From contig JABFWM010000453.1 of NCBI GenBank assembly GCA_013362195.1, positions 1-8,613 on the forward strand: a stretch of 8,613 nt of DNA, in the 5' to 3' direction. The notes under the pieces were generated by a model that saw only the letters and a program-made list of their open reading frames with translations, did no database searches and was not told the origin of the DNA. Position 1 is the stretch's first letter. Each line of letters starts with the position of its first letter. Source of the stretch: Acidobacteriota bacterium. GTDB lineage: Bacteria > Acidobacteriota > Vicinamibacteria > Vicinamibacterales > 2-12-FULL-66-21. The translations under genes and the position numbers were made by a program. Positions 5,520 through 8,613 of this stretch are shown piece after piece.

Positions 5520-5690
5520 ATGCCTGAACCGACCCATCCCGCGCCGCCACCTCCGCCGCCTGACGGGCCCAATCCGCCGACGACGGCGGACAAAGTGCTG
5601 TGCGAGCGCTGCGGCGCCGAGATGTTCCGCATGCACGCGGTCTGGCGCTGCCCCGGGTGCGGCTACAAGACGGACTGCTGCGGCTGGTGA
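5520..5690 (+). CDS. Small zinc-ribbon protein (56 residues)
   Basis: The protein has a proline-rich, probably disordered N-terminus (residues 1-20) followed by a compact cysteine domain. Two CxxC knuckles, CERC (28-31) and CPGC (44-47), are 12 residues apart, as in rubredoxin-like or zinc-ribbon folds that hold one metal. The C-terminus KTDCCGW adds a vicinal cysteine pair (53-54). The dense aromatic and cysteine pattern (MHAVWRCPGCGYK) argues strongly for a real gene despite its size. The start at ATG 5520 follows a promoter-like box; an in-frame TTG at 5451 would add 23 residues that carry promoter sequence and is less likely. It is divergent from the response regulator and 114 bp before liuB, with which it may be cotranscribed. 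Function unknown; metal binding or protein-protein contact is inferred. Confidence 0.8.
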   Translation: MPEPTHPAPPPPPPDGPNPPTTADKVLCERCGAEMFRMHAVWRCPGCGYKTDCCGW

Positions 5691-5804
5691 TCGCCCGCAT
5701 GCGCCGCGCGCGGCTCCGCCCCGCGATCGATCCGTTCCGAGTGGCCGCCGCGCCGCCGCCGCAGCGGATGCCCGCGCCGCACCCGCGCCGCCCTGCTCAC
5801 TGAG
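5691..5804 (+). other. Spacer between zinc-ribbon gene and liuB
   Basis: This 114-bp, very GC-rich spacer includes a 12-bp perfect palindrome GCCGCGCGCGGC (5703-5714). No T-run follows it, so there is no convincing terminator, and no promoter hexamers stand out. An open frame crosses the spacer from within the zinc-ribbon gene and ends just before liuB, but its Arg/Pro/Ala composition looks like an out-of-frame shadow. The liuB genes may be transcribed from further upstream or from a promoter not recognisable by eye. Confidence 0.35.
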
Positions 5805-7412
5805 ATGGATCGTCTGCCGACGCACGTCGACCCCGCGTCCGAAGACTTCGCGCGCAACCGCGATCGCATGAACGCGCTCGTCGCGCAGCTGCGTGAGCGG
5901 CTCGCGATCGTCAAGCAAGGCGGAGGCGAGCAGTACCTCCGGCGTCATCGCGAACAGGGCAAGCTCCCGGTGCGCGAGCGCGTCGACAGGCTGCTCGATC
6001 CCGGCTCGCCGCTGCTGGAGCTGTCGCCGCTTGCCGCGTCGGACCTCTACGACAACGACGCGCCCGCTGCGGGCATCGTCACCGGCGTCGGCCGCGTCAC
6101 GGGACGCGAGGTGGTCATCGTCGCCAACGATGCGACGGTGAAAGGCGGCACCTACTATCCGCTGACCGTGAAGAAGCACCTCCGCGCCCAGGAGATCGCG
6201 CTCCAGAACCGGCTGCCGTGCGTGTATCTGGTCGACTCGGGGGGCGCGTTCCTGCCGATGCAAGCCGATGTCTTTCCCGATCGCGACCACTTCGGGCGCA
6301 TCTTCTTCAACCAGGCGCGCATGTCGGCCGAGCGGATTCCGCAGATCGCGGTGGTCATGGGATCGTGCACCGCGGGCGGCGCCTACGTGCCGGCGATGTC
6401 CGACGAGACGATCATCGTGCGCAACACCGGGACGATCTTTCTCGGCGGCCCGCCGCTGGTGAAGGCGGCCACCGGGGAAGAGGTCAGCGCCGAGGACCTC
6501 GGCGGCGCGGACGTTCACACGCGCCTGTCCGGCGTCGCCGACTACCTGGCCGAGGATGACGAGCACGCGCTGCACCTGGCCCGGACCATTGTCGGGACGC
6601 TGCATACGGCGAAGCGCCTGCCCGCCGACGTGACGGCGGTCGAAGAACCCGCCTACGACCCGCGCGAGATCTACGGCATCGTGAACGTCGACACGCGCAA
6701 GCCGTACGAGGTGCGGGAGATCGTCGCGCGGATGGTCGATGGATCGCGGTTCGACGAGTTCAAGGAGCGCTACGGCACGACGCTCGTCACCGGCTTCGCG
6801 CGCCTCCATGGCTTCCTCGTCGGCATCGTCGCCAACAACGGCGTGCTGTTCTCGGAGTCGGCGCTCAAGGCGACGCACTTCATCGAGCTCTGCAACCTGC
6901 GGGGCGTGCCGCTGGTCTTTCTGCAGAACATCACCGGCTTCATCGTAGGACGGCAGTACGAGCGCGCCGGCATCGCGAAAGACGGCGCGAAGATGGTGCA
7001 TGCCGTCGCGAATTCCGTCGTGCCGAAGTTCACGGTCATCATCGGCGGCTCGTTCGGCGCGGGCAATTACGGGATGTGCGGGCGCGCGTACGAGCCGCGG
7101 CTGCTCTGGATGTGGCCGAACGCGCGCATCTCGGTGATGGGCGGCGAGCAGGCGGCCGGGGTGTTGACGACCGTCAAGCGCGATCAGCTCGCCCGCCAGG
7201 GCAGGACGCTCGGCGCGGAGGACGAAGCGGCCATTCGCGATCCGATCCTCGCGAAGTACGAGCGCGAGGGCTCTCCGTATTACTCGACGGCGCGCCTGTG
7301 GGACGATGGCATCCTGGATCCGGCAGAGACGAGGCAGGCGCTCGCCCTCGGACTGTCCGCGGCGTTCAATGCGCCGATTCCCGACGCCAGGTTCGGCGTG
7401 TTCAGGATGTGA
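5805..7412 (+). CDS. liuB: Methylcrotonyl-CoA carboxylase, carboxyltransferase (beta) subunit
   Basis: A 535-residue carboxyltransferase that moves CO2 from carboxybiotin to 3-methylcrotonyl-CoA, giving 3-methylglutaconyl-CoA in leucine/isovalerate breakdown. It acts in the cytoplasm with the biotin-carrying subunit encoded two genes downstream. Both crotonase-like lobes are complete. The N-lobe has VDSGGAFLPMQADVFPDRDHF (part, 143-163) and GSCTAGGAYVPAMSD (186-200), then GGPPLVKAATGEEVSAEDLG and ADVHTRLSG. The C-lobe has GGSFGAGNYGMCGRAYEP (414-431) and the hallmark SVMGGEQAAGVL (443-454). Length and N-terminus (DPASEDFARN) match full-length MccB/LiuB proteins, which supports ATG 5805 although no strong ribosome binding site precedes it. 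The paralogous geranyl-CoA carboxylase (AtuC) and acyl-CoA carboxylase beta subunits are alternatives, but the sequence and the following liuC-like gene favour methylcrotonyl-CoA. Confidence 0.93.
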   Translation: MDRLPTHVDPASEDFARNRDRMNALVAQLRERLAIVKQGGGEQYLRRHREQGKLPVRERVDRLLDPGSPLLELSPLAASDLYDNDAPAAGIVTGVGRVTGREVVIVANDATVKGGTYYPLTVKKHLRAQEIALQNRLPCVYLVDSGGAFLPMQADVFPDRDHFGRIFFNQARMSAERIPQIAVVMGSCTAGGAYVPAMSDETIIVRNTGTIFLGGPPLVKAATGEEVSAEDLGGADVHTRLSGVADYLAEDDEHALHLARTIVGTLHTAKRLPADVTAVEEPAYDPREIYGIVNVDTRKPYEVREIVARMVDGSRFDEFKERYGTTLVTGFARLHGFLVGIVANNGVLFSESALKATHFIELCNLRGVPLVFLQNITGFIVGRQYERAGIAKDGAKMVHAVANSVVPKFTVIIGGSFGAGNYGMCGRAYEPRLLWMWPNARISVMGGEQAAGVLTTVKRDQLARQGRTLGAEDEAAIRDPILAKYEREGSPYYSTARLWDDGILDPAETRQALALGLSAAFNAPIPDARFGVFRM

Positions 7413-7417
7413 GCCGC

Positions 7418-8194
7418 ATGTTGCACGTCCTCATCGAACCGGCCGGGCCGGTTGTTCGCGTGACGCTGAACCGCCCCGACGTGCGCAATGCGTTCGACGA
7501 GGCGCTGGTCGCGGAGCTGACCGCCTGGGCGCGATCGGTACAGGTGGGAACCGGCGCCAGGGTGGCGGTGCTCGCCGGCGCCGGACGATCGTTCTGCGCC
7601 GGCGCGGACCTCGCGTGGATGTCGAAGATGGTGCGCTACTCGCACGACGAGAACGTCCGCGACGCGCGGGCGATGGCCGCCATGTTCGAGGCGCTGGATG
7701 CGCTGCCGATTCCCCTGATCGGCCGCGTGCACGGCGCGGCGCTCGGCGGCGGCGCCGGACTGGCCGCGGTCTGCGACATCGTCGTCGCTGCCGAAGACAC
7801 CGCGTTCGGATTCACCGAGGTGAAGCTGGGGATCATCCCGGCGGTGATTTCGCCGTACGTCATCGCCAAGATTGGCGCGTCAGCGGCGCGCGAGTTGTTT
7901 TTGACGGGCGTTCGGTTTTCGGCGGCCCGCGCGCGAGAGGTCGGGCTGGTACACGTCGTGGCGGACGAAGCGGAGCTCGATCGCATCATCGCGCGGTATG
8001 CGACGGAAGTGCAGACGGCGGGTCCGCACGCGGTGGCGGCGGCAAAGACGCTCGTCGCCCGCGTGGCGCGGCAGGATCGGGCCGCGGCCATCGAGTCCAC
8101 GATCGACGCGATCGCGGAGCGCCGCGTCTCGCCGGAAGGGCAGGAAGGCATGCACGCGTTTCTCGAGAAGCGCAAGCCGTCCTGGACGCCGTGA
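7418..8194 (+). CDS. liuC: Enoyl-CoA hydratase-family protein, probable methylglutaconyl-CoA hydratase
   Basis: A 258-residue crotonase-fold enzyme, placed to hydrate 3-methylglutaconyl-CoA to HMG-CoA, the step after liuB/liuD. Oxyanion-hole segments are present as SFCAGADLAWM (58-68) and HGAALGGGAGLAAVCD (105-120). The second catalytic glutamate is kept as E134 in GFTEVKLG. The first (E144 of rat crotonase) is replaced by G114, the pattern expected of LiuC-type hydratases, which also share IIPAVISPYV (139-148). The ATG at 7418 lies six bases after the liuB stop and begins a normal family N-terminus; in-frame sequence upstream overlaps liuB and is not used. The stop overlaps the next gene's GTG start (GTGA). 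Family is certain; the exact substrate is inferred mainly from operon context. Confidence 0.9.
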   Translation: MLHVLIEPAGPVVRVTLNRPDVRNAFDEALVAELTAWARSVQVGTGARVAVLAGAGRSFCAGADLAWMSKMVRYSHDENVRDARAMAAMFEALDALPIPLIGRVHGAALGGGAGLAAVCDIVVAAEDTAFGFTEVKLGIIPAVISPYVIAKIGASAARELFLTGVRFSAARAREVGLVHVVADEAELDRIIARYATEVQTAGPHAVAAAKTLVARVARQDRAAAIESTIDAIAERRVSPEGQEGMHAFLEKRKPSWTP

Positions 8195-8613
8195 TCGCCC
8201 GGCTGCTCGTCGCCAATCGCGGCGAGATCGCGCTGCGAATCATCCGCGCCTGCCGCGAGATGGCGATCGAGAGCGTCGCCGTCTATTCGGATGCCGACGC
8301 GGGCGCGCCTCACGCGCGCGCCGCCGATTACGCGGTGCGGATCGGACCGGCGCCCGCGGCCGAGAGTTACCTGAAGATCGCGGCGGTCATCGACGCGGCG
8401 CGGCGCACCGGGGCCGACGCGTTGCATCCGGGCTACGGCTTCCTGTCGGAGAACGCGGCGCTGGCGCGCGCCTGCGAGGCCGCAGGCATCCGCTTCGTCG
8501 GACCGCCGGCGGACGCGATCGAGCGCATGGGATCGAAGATCGCGGCCCGCGACCTGATGGCCGGCGCCGGCGTCCCGATCGTGCCGGGACGGACGCCCGC
8601 CGATCAGACCGAC
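8191..8613 (+). CDS. liuD: Methylcrotonyl-CoA carboxylase, biotin carboxylase (alpha) subunit, N-terminal part
   Basis: The first 141 codons of an acyl-CoA carboxylase alpha subunit, running off the right edge. The start is GTG overlapping the liuC stop by four bases (GTGA), which implies translational coupling. The visible part is the biotin carboxylase N-terminal domain: LLVANRGEIALRIIRACRE (5-23), VYSDAD (31-36), HPGYGFLSEN (79-88) and the start of the ATP-grasp region with MGSK (113-116), where K116 aligns with the ATP-binding K116 of E. coli AccC. The full protein should be about 650 residues with a C-terminal biotin-carrier domain if it is MccA/LiuD, or about 450 if it is a stand-alone AccC; the window cannot tell. 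Its position after liuB and liuC makes LiuD much more likely. It would carboxylate biotin with ATP and bicarbonate for the LiuB subunit. Confidence 0.9.
   Translation, partial: MIARLLVANRGEIALRIIRACREMAIESVAVYSDADAGAPHARAADYAVRIGPAPAAESYLKIAAVIDAARRTGADALHPGYGFLSENAALARACEAAGIRFVGPPADAIERMGSKIAARDLMAGAGVPIVPGRTPADQTD

Noticed and set aside
5703..5714. Palindrome as terminator after the zinc-ribbon gene
   Set aside because: The 12-bp GC palindrome has no loop of its own and no following T-run; such palindromes are expected in sequence this GC-rich.
5600..5803. 67-codon open frame from the zinc-ribbon gene to just before liuB
   Set aside because: It starts inside the zinc-ribbon gene in another frame and is Arg/Pro/Ala-rich with no motif; its end near liuB is probably coincidence.
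5397..7001. 534-codon open frame on the minus strand opposite liuB
   Set aside because: It is antisense to an unmistakable carboxyltransferase; low complexity and rich in His/Arg/Asp as expected of a reverse-frame shadow.

Overview
The window is GC-rich, densely packed bacterial chromosome from a Gram-negative (diderm) organism. An Mla-type lipid ABC transporter with an MCE protein, YtxH-like membrane proteins, an NtrC-type regulator and a leucine-degradation cluster together suggest a soil-type Acidobacteriota, perhaps of the Vicinamibacteria. That placement is inferred from gene content and style, not from a marker gene.

The left part (1-5400) is all on the minus strand. Reading in the direction of transcription, it holds an NtrC-family sigma-54 activator (5400-3997), a 106-bp gap, and then the tightly packed transporter genes: mlaE-type permease (3890-3105), mlaF-type ATPase (3108-2317) and an mlaD-type MCE protein with an OmpA-like C-terminus (2313-922). 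Three small membrane proteins follow: a YtxH-like protein (873-622), a DUF948-like coiled-coil protein (601-173) and the start of another YtxH-like protein (96-1, cut by the window edge). Spacing, stop/start overlap and good ribosome binding sites make 3890-173 look like one transcription unit for lipid transport and envelope maintenance. The 106-bp gap before mlaE carries an array of 7-bp units (3911-3994), with a four-run G-quadruplex motif on the plus strand. At its mlaE-side end is a near-consensus sigma-54 promoter with exact -24/-12 spacing. An enhancer-dependent activator is therefore encoded directly upstream of a candidate promoter of its own class.

The right part (5520-8613) is on the plus strand. 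It starts with a 56-residue zinc-ribbon protein (5520-5690), divergent from the regulator. Then come three genes of leucine/isovalerate catabolism: the carboxyltransferase subunit of methylcrotonyl-CoA carboxylase (liuB, 5805-7412), a methylglutaconyl-CoA hydratase-like crotonase (liuC, 7418-8194) and the biotin carboxylase-containing subunit (liuD, 8191 to the right edge, incomplete). Together these would convert 3-methylcrotonyl-CoA to 3-methylglutaconyl-CoA and then HMG-CoA. Genes for isovaleryl-CoA dehydrogenase (liuA) and HMG-CoA lyase (liuE) are not in the window.

The divergent intergenic region (5401-5519) has sigma-70-like boxes facing both ways. Both lie so close to their start codons that the transcripts could be leaderless or nearly so. 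No rRNA, tRNA, CRISPR array or insertion sequence was seen, and no stretch longer than 120 bases lacks a gene.
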